Assembly (NCBI GenBank): GCA_000173575.1
Contig: ABYL01000011.1
Coordinates: 39,633 to 103,632, forward strand
Direction: 5' to 3'
Source: Burkholderia sp. H160
Lineage (GTDB): Bacteria; Pseudomonadota; Gammaproteobacteria; Burkholderiales; Burkholderiaceae
Length of the DNA: 64,000 bases
Part shown: positions 53,901 through 62,662 of the stretch, in pieces
Layout of the letters: every line of letters starts with the position of its first letter
Numbering within the stretch: position 1 is the first letter of the stretch
Translations under genes and position numbers: made by a program
The notes under the pieces: generated by a model
Told to the model about the DNA's origin: nothing
Database searches by the model: none
Seen by the model: only the letters and a program-made list of their open reading frames with translations

Positions 53901-54272
53901 TCAATACCGGCGAAGGCCGCTCAATCGGGCGAACTCAGCCGGTCTTGAAAACGAGCGATACAGCTCGCCGACCGTTCCAAATGCGAGCGCAGGTTTCAAG
54001 GTCGCACCCGGGAGCGCCCCGCAAATCCACTCATGCGCATTCATGTCCCGTTGCTCGCCGTGTATCGCACTGGTTAGTGCGAGAAGCACCCTGTTGGCCG
54101 AATGTTCGCCCAGGTCGAGAAAGAGGTCTTCGAGAGGGTCTTTGGAGTATGAAACGGCACGCAGCGGAACAAGGCGTTCGGTCAAATCATTCTCCAGTCT
54201 GGGGGCGAATGCGTCGCGGCATGGCCTTTTCGGCAACACCACGTCTCGAGCCCACGAATGCCCACGAATCAA
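53901..54272 (-). CDS. Hypothetical protein, uncertain
   Basis: Not recognised. A 123-codon minus-strand frame with a TTG start and only a weak purine stretch upstream; GTG codons about ten residues in are alternatives. Composition is protein-like (soluble, mixed helix) with no signal or membrane segment. It sits in a stretch of small and broken genes and might itself be a remnant. Confidence 0.35.
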   Translation of the reverse strand: MIRGHSWARDVVLPKRPCRDAFAPRLENDLTERLVPLRAVSYSKDPLEDLFLDLGEHSANRVLLALTSAIHGEQRDMNAHEWICGALPGATLKPALAFGTVGELYRSFSRPAEFARLSGLRRY

Positions 54273-54551
54273 TTACTTCGGCCTATAGGCCTCTCCGGTC
54301 GATTTTCATCGGCGAATCTTGCATCTCTGTGACATCGCCTTCATTTGAGCTGAAGTCTGATTACGACTGGAAAACTTCCAACAGTGAAAACTACGAGGCA
54401 GTAAGCCGGGTCACCACCGCGGCTCCGTGGCATTGCCGAATACCAACAAAAGCCGCAGGAGGTGCTGATAGGGAAACGCTAGACGTTTGACGCCGAAATC
54501 ATTAGTCTGGAAGCACTTCATGCACCGTCTAACTCGTCAAGGAGCTGGCAC

Positions 54552-54860
54552 ATGGAAGTGAGCACTGAAGCGCTTGTCGACCTGCTGCGCGAAATCGAGG
54601 CAGAGGACCCAATCGACTATGCGGACCTACCGTTCGGCGAGCAGGAGCTACGACGTCTTGTCATGAATTCGCTTATGGAGCGACACCACGCAGTGGAAGC
54701 GGCGATGTCGGATTCAGACCTCCAAGCGATGTACCTGCTAAGCACCGCGAAGCTTGTTCTCGAAAACACGGTGCTCCACGCTCGACTGCTCTTGCTCCAG
54801 GGGCAACAAGTCAACATTCAGTCTCTCCTCGCACCGTTCACCCTCAAAGGTAAAAAATAA
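54552..54860 (+). CDS. Small helical hypothetical protein
   Basis: Not recognised. A 102-residue acidic, Leu-rich helical protein (two or three long helices) with no signal peptide. AAGGAG eight bases before the ATG gives good support. The gene stands alone; the repeat fragment at 54891 follows. The shape is that of a small adaptor or phasin-like protein but nothing specific supports a role. Confidence 0.6.
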   Translation: MEVSTEALVDLLREIEAEDPIDYADLPFGEQELRRLVMNSLMERHHAVEAAMSDSDLQAMYLLSTAKLVLENTVLHARLLLLQGQQVNIQSLLAPFTLKGKK

Positions 54861-54890
54861 CGCGACTGGATGCGTGCTCAGCGAATAGCT

Positions 54891-54975
54891 CCACAGTGCC
54901 GGGCGGTGTTTGCTCGTATTCTTGCCGGGCCATCGGCGCAGCAAGTTTGGTTGTTGCTGAACGCAGGGCAGCATT
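54891..54975 (+). repeat. Coding repeat fragment, copy 1
   Basis: Plus-strand frame QCRAVFARILAGPSAQQVWLLL ends in a stop at 54976. Nearly the same peptide occurs at 58005 (QCRAAFARILAGPVELVWML) with mostly third-position differences. Both seem to be decayed copies of one small Cys-containing gene. Confidence 0.5.
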
Positions 54976-55120
54976 AAAGAAATGCCCGGCAACCGATGGC
55001 GGGTATGCGTGAGGCTTCCATTGGCCCGCATGCGGCAGGCAGCGACGCCATGGCCAGCCGGCGCCTGGACACCTCCATCAACGTGGCCTATTCCAACCAC
55101 CTTTTCGTCGTCGTCATCTC

Positions 55121-55761
55121 ATGCCAGAGTTTCCCGCAGACCGACAGTCACGAACCCGCCTTGGCCAAGCCCGCCGCCTGCTGGCAATCGCGCAGACCGG
55201 GCTGCACTACGCTACCGGCTCCTTCGACAGGGAACGCTACGAGGAGATTGCGAGTATCGCTCACAACCAGATTGCCGAGCTCGCATCGCTGGATACAGGC
55301 AAGGTCGCTGAGCTATTCTCATTAGAATCAGGCTACGCGAATCCGAAGCTTGATGTCAGATGCGCAGTCTTTGATGAAGTCGGTCGAATTCTGCTTGTCC
55401 GCGAGGCTGCAGACGGACTGTGGTCAATTCCGGGAGGTTGGGCCGACGTAGGTGTTTATCGCCTGCTGAGAATGCAGCGAAGGAGGCCCGCGAAGAAAGC
55501 GGATACACGGTGCGTATCGAACGTCTGCTGGCGGTCTGGGATATGAATAAGCATGCCCATCCGCCGTCCGCGTTTCATATCTGGAAGTTGGTTTTCCTTG
55601 GCGCGACCGAGAAAGCCGGAGCGATAATCGGCTCTGAGACGGATAGCGTTGATTTTTTCAGTTTAGAAGACCTTCCTTCGCTATCGCTTGGTCGCATACT
55701 GCCCGAGCAGATTCGACGGTTAGCTGAGCTATATCGCGCCGGGAATGTGGACTTCGACTAG
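55121..55761 (+). pseudogene. NUDIX hydrolase, frameshifted in the NUDIX box
   Basis: Hydrolase of nucleoside-diphosphate-linked compounds with an N-terminal helical NUDIX_4-type domain (LLAIAQTGLHYATGSFDRERYEEIASIAHNQ) and the core KLDVRCAVFDEVGRILLVREAADGLWSIPGGWADVG in the first frame. The box then continues in another frame as SPAENAAKEAREESGY, followed by RIERLLAVWDMNKHAHPPSAFHIWKLVFLG, to the stop at 55761. The break lies near 55455–55460, a net change of minus one (or plus two). The first Glu of the box is not seen in either frame. A sequencing error is possible. Confidence 0.85.
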
Positions 55762-55828
55762 CACGGCTATCATCCTCACGGCTCACCGTGTCCGTGCACG
55801 CGGAGGCGCAATATGCTTCGACTATTTT

Positions 55829-57043
55829 TTACTTCAGTCTAGGTCTCAGCGCCGTCACTATTGAGTTTGCTGTTGCAACAAGCCAAGACAACTGCGAACT
55901 GTCCTGACTATTGCTATCGCTTGATGGCACGTAATCAACCAGCATCTGCCCGACGACATCGGCACTCTCCTCGCCGGGCTCGCCGATATCAAATCGAACT
56001 GATTGCCCCAGTTCCTGTTCAAGGGCCGGCTGGTCATCGAGCAACGAGCGCAATACGTCTCGGCCATCCGCCCCAAGGAATTTGACCATAAAGCCCGCCT
56101 CCCCGGCCGCGGTCCGGTATGCAACGAGCCCCTTGATGGGTCCGGGCAACTCAATGCGCACCCAATTATTGCCTCCATGGCGCGGGGTCGTTTGGTCGGG
56201 GTGGTCAAATTTGACGAGACTAATGAATTTGTCCCAGAACGCCCGGTTCTGGAGTCGCGCGTCGTTTGAAGTGGCTGCGTGCTCGAGAGTCCGTAAGACA
56301 GGCTGGTCACGCGGCACTGCCTGCCCGGTTTTCTCGAGAGATTCCCCGTCAGCTCTCACCAACACCTCGCGCTTAACAATCTCAGTCTGCACTGGGACGT
56401 TGGGGACAAGCAACGCGCGCCCACTGGCGTCCTTGAAAATCTTGATTTCAAGAAGCGCTAGTTTCGACAGCAGGCCGCCTTGACTTGCCATCAGTCGGCG
56501 CAACGCATGTAAATCGCTGCGAATGCCGTCGCCCGCGATGGCAAGCAGGAAATCCCCGCGCGACAGCGAAGCATTCACCCCATCGACAAAGCGCGCTTCA
56601 TCACAATTGGGGTCCGCAGCGCGAACGGCTTGGAATATCGGATTCTCGCCGGTGAGCCTGCGAGCCTGTTTCAGGCGCGCTTCGAGGTCCGAGTATGTCC
56701 ATTCGGCGAGAAGTGCCGCATATTCGAATATTTGCGCCACAACTTCGCGGCGCGCCTCAGGGTTGCGCCAGAGCTTGCATTCCACCAGCACCAGTCGACC
56801 CGTCGGCGAAACGCCGAGCAGGTCAAGAAATACATTCGAGGAGCCATGACGAAGAGGTAGCTCCCGGCAAAGCGGTATGAACGCTTCACCGTGCCCGAAC
56901 ATCTCTACCATCGGTATCAGGTTTGGATGCTTGAACAGGCGTTCCTGCAACCATCGCTCATTGTGACCGTCCGACGAAGAAAGAGATACTCGTTCAAATA
57001 TCGTCGGGTTGCCTTCGCTGAATTCTTCTAGGTACACCGTCAT
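55829..57043 (-). CDS. PD-(D/E)XK nuclease-like protein
   Basis: A 404-residue protein with a nuclease-type core near the N-terminus: Glu34 in WLQERLFKHPNLIP, Asp74 in NVFLDLLGVSP and Glu88-Cys-Lys90 in LVLVECKLWRNPEARREVVAQ, spaced as in PD-(D/E)XK enzymes. The C-terminal part (WVRIELPGPIKG... to the end) looks like a DUF4268-type domain. Found singly or in defence islands in many bacteria; the biochemical role is unknown. It is downstream of the 206-residue Cys-containing protein on the same strand, 56 bases apart, so the two may act together. Confidence 0.75.
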   Translation of the reverse strand: MTVYLEEFSEGNPTIFERVSLSSSDGHNERWLQERLFKHPNLIPMVEMFGHGEAFIPLCRELPLRHGSSNVFLDLLGVSPTGRLVLVECKLWRNPEARREVVAQIFEYAALLAEWTYSDLEARLKQARRLTGENPIFQAVRAADPNCDEARFVDGVNASLSRGDFLLAIAGDGIRSDLHALRRLMASQGGLLSKLALLEIKIFKDASGRALLVPNVPVQTEIVKREVLVRADGESLEKTGQAVPRDQPVLRTLEHAATSNDARLQNRAFWDKFISLVKFDHPDQTTPRHGGNNWVRIELPGPIKGLVAYRTAAGEAGFMVKFLGADGRDVLRSLLDDQPALEQELGQSVRFDIGEPGEESADVVGQMLVDYVPSSDSNSQDSSQLSWLVATANSIVTALRPRLK

Positions 57044-57099
57044 GACTATGGTTATAGAGTTTCTGCTATCAAAATTGACGTCTGATGCGCGGCCGACGG

Positions 57100-57720
57100 C
57101 TATGCCAAGGCAGTCGGGTGCATCTGCACCTGATAGCCAGCTTGGATTGCGTTCAACACCGACGGAGGAGTCAGCAACTGCAGTAGAGGCGGCAACTCGT
57201 TAAGTTTGATGTCGGGCCCATAACCCGTCGCCGTCCATCTGCGCAGGCTTCGGCCGTTCCAGAGATGAGGTGCGCCGTCGAATTCAACTATTACTCCGGG
57301 CGGCAAGGAGTCAGCGGCGCGAACCCAGTCCCCGCTGCTCCCGCGGCTAGTGCGTTCGGCGTGGAGTATTTTGTCGACGGCCGCGATTTTGAGGTCAGGC
57401 GGGTAACCGTTGGCCGCAAGCCAGAGAGACTTGAAGGAAACATACTCGCGCTTACGGCACATGCCACATGGCCGATGCCCCGCACTGAGTGCCGTTGCTT
57501 CGTCGAGGAAAAACAGCTCCGTGTAGCTGCCGGGCTGCATCAAAGGCTTGCGGCTCCAGCCTTTGAACGATAGCTGGCAGGTCACCCAGGCTTTAATTTT
57601 CCAGCCCCGGACAATACGTCGTTCCGCGTCGTGAATCTCGCCTCGATTGCCTAGCCATGCCGCAGATGGGCACACTTTCTCGATTGCCCCGGTAGGGTCT
57701 ACACCGTTTGGAAGTGGCAT
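57100..57720 (-). CDS. Uncharacterised Cys-containing protein
   Basis: A 206-residue protein of a family I recognise only as a recurrent hypothetical one. Notable is SYTELFFLDEATALSAGHRPCGMCRKREYVSFKSLW, where AGHRPC-x2-C resembles the DNA-contacting Cys motif of Ada-type proteins, though nothing else of Ada is present. It begins MPLPNGVDPTGAIEK and has no signal peptide. Upstream partner of the nuclease-like gene. Function not known; a role in nucleic-acid handling is a guess from the neighbour. Confidence 0.65.
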   Translation of the reverse strand: MPLPNGVDPTGAIEKVCPSAAWLGNRGEIHDAERRIVRGWKIKAWVTCQLSFKGWSRKPLMQPGSYTELFFLDEATALSAGHRPCGMCRKREYVSFKSLWLAANGYPPDLKIAAVDKILHAERTSRGSSGDWVRAADSLPPGVIVEFDGAPHLWNGRSLRRWTATGYGPDIKLNELPPLLQLLTPPSVLNAIQAGYQVQMHPTALA

Positions 57721-58287
57721 GTTGGATTTTCGAGGAAGATACGCGTTGGCAGTGTTGAACAGTATCGTAGCACCCAGCGGTACCGCTCCTCCCGGCCAAT
57801 TTAGAAAAGGCCCGCGCTCAACGCGGTGCGTATGTGATGCGGGCGAGCAATTTCTGACTCGCGGCAGCGTGGAGTTTTGGATTCAGCTTTCTACCCAGTG
57901 CGCCGGCCTTCACGGCAAGTCGGCCACTAAACCTCCGCATCGTGGCCTTGTGCTCAACGGCGCAGGGTCTGTCGGGGATGCTCGGCGAGAGGAGCACTAC
58001 ACTTGCACACAGTGCCGGGCGGCGTTCGCTCGCATTCTTGCTGGACCGGTGGAGCTAGTGTGGATGTTGGCAACATTAAGGCCGAGCGAGCTTGTTTCGA
58101 ACGAGAGTAGGAGTTTTCATCCCCAGTTTCTCCAACCCACGCTTGGTCCGTTGGAACCGTCGCATCTGGTAGGTCCGCATTTCCAAGAACCTTGGCTTCA
58201 AAACCAAGAGCATGTTAAAGACAGCGCTGAACATGCCGTTATGCACGAGACGGCCGCAGAAGAGCGGCATTCCACGAAAGCTCAGCA
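57721..58287. other. Intergenic region with a decayed coding fragment
   Basis: No accepted gene in 567 bases. It holds repeat copy 2 (58005–58080). Open frames on both strands (for example 57647–58300 plus and 58076–58408 minus) lack binding sites and family features. Confidence 0.35.
58005..58080 (+). repeat. Coding repeat fragment, copy 2
   Basis: Frame YTCTQCRAAFARILAGPVELVWMLATL, with a CxxC pair. Matches the fragment at 54891 over about 60 bases with mostly silent changes (see that entry). Confidence 0.5.
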
Positions 58288-60171
58288 ATGTCGAACGTAA
58301 AATTGGGCCAACAAGGTCGTAGGCTGCTAGAAAACCTCCGCCATCTGTTTGGTGGCAATCACGTTGATGCAAATAGCATCGTACCGACCGCAGAAGCAAC
58401 GGAGACATATCTGGTCACCGCTTTCGTCACCTGGCGGTTCGAACATGACATAACGACATCGACGTCAAAAGGGAATGCCGCAGTATCTGGCGGTCACTTC
58501 GACTATCGGTCCGCTGATTATCAGAATCATCTCCAAAAGCTTTGTCAGCAGGCCGTACGCAATCGAGACATTCGCGGGCCATTCATGCAACGGGTGGACG
58601 CCGCTCGTTCGACATCGCTGGAATGGTCAGCTTCTCCACGAGTGGTTCACGACTTCGGCTCCTATTCGGTCTTCAGGCAATGCGGAGGATGTCGCGGTAG
58701 CGGTAAGGTGTCTTGCGCAGGCTGCTCAGGTGGCGGCAAGCGAAGTTGCGGGGGATGCGGAGGAGTCGGCTGGCGCAGTCGCATCGTTACTCACACGCGA
58801 TGGAACGGCCGTCACAACGAGACTTACTCTCAAACTGTAAGAGACGCCTGTGGCTCTTGCGGGGGACAAGGGCGAGTTGTTTGCACGAGCTGTGGCGGGT
58901 CAGGACGTCAGACCTGCGGAGCTTGCGCAGGACACGGGTTCTTCACCGACGTTTCACGAGTCCAAGCCATTGCACGCCCATGGTGGAGCGTCCCAACTCA
59001 CACTGGGCTCGCGTCGGACTCTCTGGTCCGGGCGTTAGTCGCTCGTGGCCCGGGTGCTGCGCGCGCACTCGTGCCGCTCGACTTGGCGGGAACCGGATAC
59101 AACGATAGCGACAACTGGGTAGTGCGGTACGAAGGAATGGCGGGCGTCGTGGAGCTCAGCATCGATGTGCTAAAAACCGGCTATAGCGTAGCGGCCGTCG
59201 GTGCGAACGTGGTTCCCATTACAACGCCACCTGTGTTCGACCAATTGTTGCAGCGAGAACTCGCGATAGTCTCGGAGTTGTCCACTGGCAAGCGCGGTCC
59301 TTCGAAGGTCGAACGCCAGGCGAAGAGTCTATTTTCAGCATTTCGCGGTGTGCCGCTGCTCGATAGCTGCCTGCAGGCAGTAGCCAGCCTCGCCAAGGCT
59401 GCCCGGTCCGAGCCCGCGCCAGCGATTGTCAAAGTAGCTCAGGGGTTTATATCGACCGAGGCAGCGAAATCCATTGGCGACGCAATGCTTGACGTGCTCG
59501 ACAAAGTGTCTCCGGCAAATTCTCGCGCAGCATGGACTGCCGTTGCTGCTTTTCCAGTCATCGGAGCCTTCATGTCAACGGCCAACAGCTTCAACGCATT
59601 CTCACCGGCCGCCCCGTGGAGGGCGTTGTTACCTCTCGCTTACGCGTTGATAGCTTCGGTAATGGCGTTGCTGCTGGTGTCGCCTGCGGCATGGCTGCTA
59701 AGTGCGGCTGTCAGCTACCTCATGCGCCTGAGGGTGCCCGCGGAGTACCGACAACGTGGTCGAAACTGGGCTCCGCTAAAGAAAGCATGTGGGTTTTCAC
59801 TTGCAGCGTCGCTTCTCGGTGCACTTTACGGCTCCGCGGGAGCAATGCACTGGGTACCGAGCGTCCGCGATTCCGCCGAGCTTGTAGTTACATATGCCAT
59901 CTCGCACACTGACCCCGGAAGCGACGCCAATCGATACCTGACTCAACTCGTGAACTATCGGAGGACGCCAATACCCACCAGCCTGGTGACGGAAACTGAC
60001 ACGATGCGAGGGATTCAGCGCTATTTGATAGAGCATGGCTATCTGCATGGACAGGCGGATGGAAACTTGGGGCCGCGGACAAGCACGGCAATCGCAAATT
60101 ACGAGCGGCACGAGCATTTGAGCCCCTGGATGTCCCCTACCGACCTCTTTGCTTACATGAATCAGCATTGA
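58288..60171 (+). CDS. Membrane protein with DnaJ-type zinc fingers and a peptidoglycan-binding-like end
   Basis: A 627-residue protein of unusual build. Residues 132–219 contain six CxxC pairs (132/135, 143/146, 154/157, 188/191, 199/202, 210/213) in CxxCxGxG units, as in the DnaJ central zinc domain, but with no J domain. Residues about 410–530 hold three or four hydrophobic segments (AAWTAVAAFPVIGAFM, LLPLAYALIASVMALLLVSPAAWLL, FSLAASLLGALYGSAGAM). The last 58 residues (GIQRYLIEHGYLHGQADGNLGPRTSTAIANYE) match a peptidoglycan-binding 1 repeat. The start ATG has only GAAAG upstream. Function unknown; the zinc part would be cytoplasmic and the tail periplasmic if the helix count is odd. Confidence 0.75.
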   Translation: MSNVKLGQQGRRLLENLRHLFGGNHVDANSIVPTAEATETYLVTAFVTWRFEHDITTSTSKGNAAVSGGHFDYRSADYQNHLQKLCQQAVRNRDIRGPFMQRVDAARSTSLEWSASPRVVHDFGSYSVFRQCGGCRGSGKVSCAGCSGGGKRSCGGCGGVGWRSRIVTHTRWNGRHNETYSQTVRDACGSCGGQGRVVCTSCGGSGRQTCGACAGHGFFTDVSRVQAIARPWWSVPTHTGLASDSLVRALVARGPGAARALVPLDLAGTGYNDSDNWVVRYEGMAGVVELSIDVLKTGYSVAAVGANVVPITTPPVFDQLLQRELAIVSELSTGKRGPSKVERQAKSLFSAFRGVPLLDSCLQAVASLAKAARSEPAPAIVKVAQGFISTEAAKSIGDAMLDVLDKVSPANSRAAWTAVAAFPVIGAFMSTANSFNAFSPAAPWRALLPLAYALIASVMALLLVSPAAWLLSAAVSYLMRLRVPAEYRQRGRNWAPLKKACGFSLAASLLGALYGSAGAMHWVPSVRDSAELVVTYAISHTDPGSDANRYLTQLVNYRRTPIPTSLVTETDTMRGIQRYLIEHGYLHGQADGNLGPRTSTAIANYERHEHLSPWMSPTDLFAYMNQH

Positions 60172-60353
60172 GTGTTTGGGTACCCTCTGTTCAATCAAAT
60201 CAACTCGGCATCGCGTTCAAGAATTTTAGCTGTCGCGAATGCTGATGCTCTGAACCGGGTCATCGCCACTCATCGGATGGCGGTCGACCAGCGAGGCGAG
60301 TTGCGGCTCAATCAAAGGCGGCATTTCTCTGGGCTCCGCCGGTGGGGCCATGA

Positions 60354-60491
60354 CTCGCGCGGTCAGCGACCCGCTCCAGCGACCAACAACCGGCGCCCGT
60401 CAGGGTCATCCTCGATAACAAGGGCCGGCCTTACTACGAGCCCAAGCTCGCGACGTGGCGCCCGAGCGATTACGCCCGGGTGTCGCCATAA
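60354..60491 (+). pseudogene. 3' relic of an unidentified gene
   Basis: Between a TGA at 60351 and a TAA at 60489 the frame reads VRVILDNKGRPYYEPKLAT and then WRPSDYARVSP, which looks like a real protein C-terminus, but there is no start. The rest of 60172–60469 shows nothing else. Its last bases overlap the end of the cyclotransferase gene on the other strand. Confidence 0.35.
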
Positions 60492-60988
60492 ACTACCAGA
60501 TTTTGCGCAGTTCGAGCAGCGTCGGGGTCCTCTATTCCCGCAATCCGCTCGATTTCCGCAATGTAGTCGGGCGGAAGTTTCGCCGCACGTGCGCCGTAAA
60601 GCACGTGATGTTTGTACCAGTGGTATGGACTAAGTCCAGGTTCCGTCTTGGTCGCGAAGTAAGTGACCGCGTCAACGACTCCTTGGTCAGTCGGGACCTG
60701 AACCTTCTGCCGCTCATAGGTACGGCCCGCATCCTCGTATTTGTCCAGGGCCTCCAAACTGTCAGCATCGATAGCAAAGAGAACCCCCCACACGCGGTGA
60801 CCCGGTTCCCCAGTGTGCTTGCAATCGCATTTGCCAGAGCCATCTTTGGAAACCTTGTCGAACGTGAGTTGGTATCCATCGAGGTAGCCGTTCGCGATGT
60901 GCCGAATTGGTTTGATGCGGTCGGACAGTCGCGGCGCACTCATGTTGGACCCGTATGCAAAGTACGCGAATTCATTCGGCTTGAGCAT
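60470..60988 (-). CDS. Gamma-glutamylcyclotransferase-like protein
   Basis: A 172-residue AIG2/GGCT-fold protein. The substrate loop FAYFAYGSNMSAPRLSDR is at residues 8–25, VWGVLFAIDADSLEALDKYEDAG carries the region of the catalytic Glu, and YFATKTEPGLSPYHWYKHHVLYGA follows. GGCT enzymes release 5-oxoproline from gamma-glutamyl compounds. The start has GGAGAAGAA directly upstream. No glutathione gene is adjacent. Confidence 0.85.
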   Translation of the reverse strand: MLKPNEFAYFAYGSNMSAPRLSDRIKPIRHIANGYLDGYQLTFDKVSKDGSGKCDCKHTGEPGHRVWGVLFAIDADSLEALDKYEDAGRTYERQKVQVPTDQGVVDAVTYFATKTEPGLSPYHWYKHHVLYGARAAKLPPDYIAEIERIAGIEDPDAARTAQNLVVYGDTRA

Positions 60989-61066
60989 TTCTTCTCCGTA
61001 GTGTTCAGCGGCTGCGCCCTGAAGGCTTCGATGTGCTCAACACCCCTGCGTGAGCGCTTTGCCTAG

Positions 61067-61870
61067 CTATGCGGCAGTGCTGGCCCCCGCGCCAAAAAAC
61101 CGAAGCGGCAAGAGGCTTATGGCTACCGTACAGCCTGAAGGAACTCGAGTATTACCCTCTTTGCCAACATCGATAGTCGTTACGGCTCGTTGGGACAAAA
61201 CGCCAATAGCCTCACCTCTCTCGTTGACGAGGGGACCGCCGCTAGCGCCTGTATGCATCGCATTGTCGATATACGTGACGTCACACTCCAGCGTTCCGCG
61301 GCCCTCAGCTGTTACCACAATGCGCCTGATGTTGCCGATGTGCCCCTGTTTTATGAGCGGGCCAGTCATATCAGCCTGATACCCCTTCTCCATTGCAGCC
61401 TTGAACGCATCGGCCCCTTCCGTTGTAGGACACGGCAGTCGGTCTATATCAAAAGGGAGCCGCAACTCTTCTGAATAGCCGGCCATAAAAACGCGCTGGC
61501 CGAGACGGGGTGACTCTAGTGGGACTGGTATCCGATGAAGGGTGTCCGGAAAAGGAGTCTTCGGATGCAGTACCGCCAAGTCCAACTGGACATTGCTGGT
61601 AAAGCCCGGGACCTGTATCTCTGGGCAACACATAACTACCCCGTACTCGGCTACGGGAACTCCAGGAAATTTGCAGAATATCTTCAACGCGGGGTCCGTG
61701 TAGTCGCTCCTCCTAATGGGGAATCGTCCGGTGACAACATGTGCCGCCGTCAATACTTGACCATCACGAGTGAATGCGAATCCGGAGCCTTCGCTGATTT
61801 TCTCGTCGTTCAAGAAGACAGTTAGGTAGCAGCAGGCGGGAGAGATTCGACTGTAAAGTTCTTCAAGCAT
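61067..61870 (-). CDS. Trypsin-like serine protease without signal peptide
   Basis: A 267-residue S1-family protease. The triad is His44 (TAAHVV), Asp97 (VQLDLAVL) and Ser210 (TGASGGPLVNERG). No signal peptide or PDZ domain is present, so it is likely cytoplasmic, like the trypsin-like modules of some bacterial conflict systems. The insert with MTGPLIKQGHIGNIRR before the Ser loop is usual for stand-alone trypsin_2 proteins. Next to the AAA-ATPase remnant and other rare genes. Confidence 0.85.
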   Translation of the reverse strand: MLEELYSRISPACCYLTVFLNDEKISEGSGFAFTRDGQVLTAAHVVTGRFPIRRSDYTDPALKIFCKFPGVPVAEYGVVMCCPEIQVPGFTSNVQLDLAVLHPKTPFPDTLHRIPVPLESPRLGQRVFMAGYSEELRLPFDIDRLPCPTTEGADAFKAAMEKGYQADMTGPLIKQGHIGNIRRIVVTAEGRGTLECDVTYIDNAMHTGASGGPLVNERGEAIGVLSQRAVTTIDVGKEGNTRVPSGCTVAISLLPLRFFGAGASTAA

Positions 61871-61946
61871 GTCACGTTAGGCTATGGATTTCAGAAAGGG
61901 GCCGCACTAGCGTTACTTCCTCACAGCGCTCGGGTGTCGATGAGAT

Positions 61947-62243
61947 TCAACCTCTCGTCGCACGGATGGTGGTGCGTCGACGAACAACCAAGTCCCTCCA
62001 CGATTCAAGCCTCTCAATGTCCTCACTCAGCTCGTCAGGCTGAGGAACAGGCAATCTGCCGACGCGGACGGCAGCATCGTGTTCGAATTTCGAGCATTTG
62101 GTCATCCCTGCTTCTATTGCGCGATAGTCATCGTCCGAGACAGTGACCTCTTTCAGCCTTTGTGTCGAAACACCTTCTCCAAAGCGTTGAATCGCACCGT
62201 TGAAAAGGACCTCTTCCACGCACCGCTCCCACGCGAGGCGCAA
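61947..62243 (-). pseudogene. C-terminal remnant of an AAA ATPase resembling RloC-type proteins
   Basis: The frame reads RLAWERCVEEVLFNGAIQRF, then STQRLKEVTVSDDDYRAIEAGMTKCSKFEHDAA and DELSEDIERLESWRD. I recognise this as the conserved end of large AAA/SMC-like ATPases of the anticodon-nuclease (RloC) or DNA-repair type: AWERxVEE, RLKxVTV, MTKCS…HD. The listed start is only a TTG; the frame is open about 25 codons further upstream but without family features, and no ATPase domain precedes it. So most of the gene is gone. Confidence 0.55.
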
Positions 62244-62326
62244 ATCGCCATACGCACGCGATGTGAGGGTCCGATGCGGTCGGCAATCGATTGCTATCTG
62301 CGACGCCCAAGTCGGTGTGCGGCTAA

Positions 62327-62662
62327 CTAGCGGCGCTCATCCGATGCCCCCGCGCCGGAATATGCGTCATGAATATGGCGTTCGTGCGTAGCTGGAATAC
62401 GCAGCGCATCTATCAGTTCGCTTTTCCCGACACCGAATCGAACACCCAACTCGCCCGCCACGATGGCCAATGCGATATGGCTCGCATTCCGCACGGCCTC
62501 CTGGTAGCTTCTGCCTAAAACGTAACCCAACTTGTACTCGGGCACACGCGAGTTCATTTCGCATGCAGAGGGGTCCTCGTCGGCCTCGGCACCATGCTCG
62601 AAGCCCAAGTCGAAGCTGCTCGGGCGCGTCGGCTTTAGCGACCTAGCCATAACAATGCTCAC
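62327..62662 (-). CDS. Hypothetical protein coupled to the upstream gene
   Basis: Not recognised. A 111-residue soluble protein. It begins with GTG whose last bases form the TGA of the preceding gene (GTGA overlap), so it is translationally coupled; an ATG four codons later is an alternative. It probably functions together with the 442-residue protein. Confidence 0.6.
   Translation of the reverse strand: MSIVMARSLKPTRPSSFDLGFEHGAEADEDPSACEMNSRVPEYKLGYVLGRSYQEAVRNASHIALAIVAGELGVRFGVGKSELIDALRIPATHERHIHDAYSGAGASDERR

Noticed and set aside
57647-58300. 217-codon plus-strand frame
   Set aside because: Mostly antisense to the end of the 57100–57720 gene at its 5' side, low-quality composition; only a short part (58005–58080) shows coding similarity to another site.
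58076-58408. 110-codon minus-strand frame, perhaps a transposase tail
   Set aside because: Overlaps the start of the zinc-finger gene, has no binding site, and I could not match it to any IS family.
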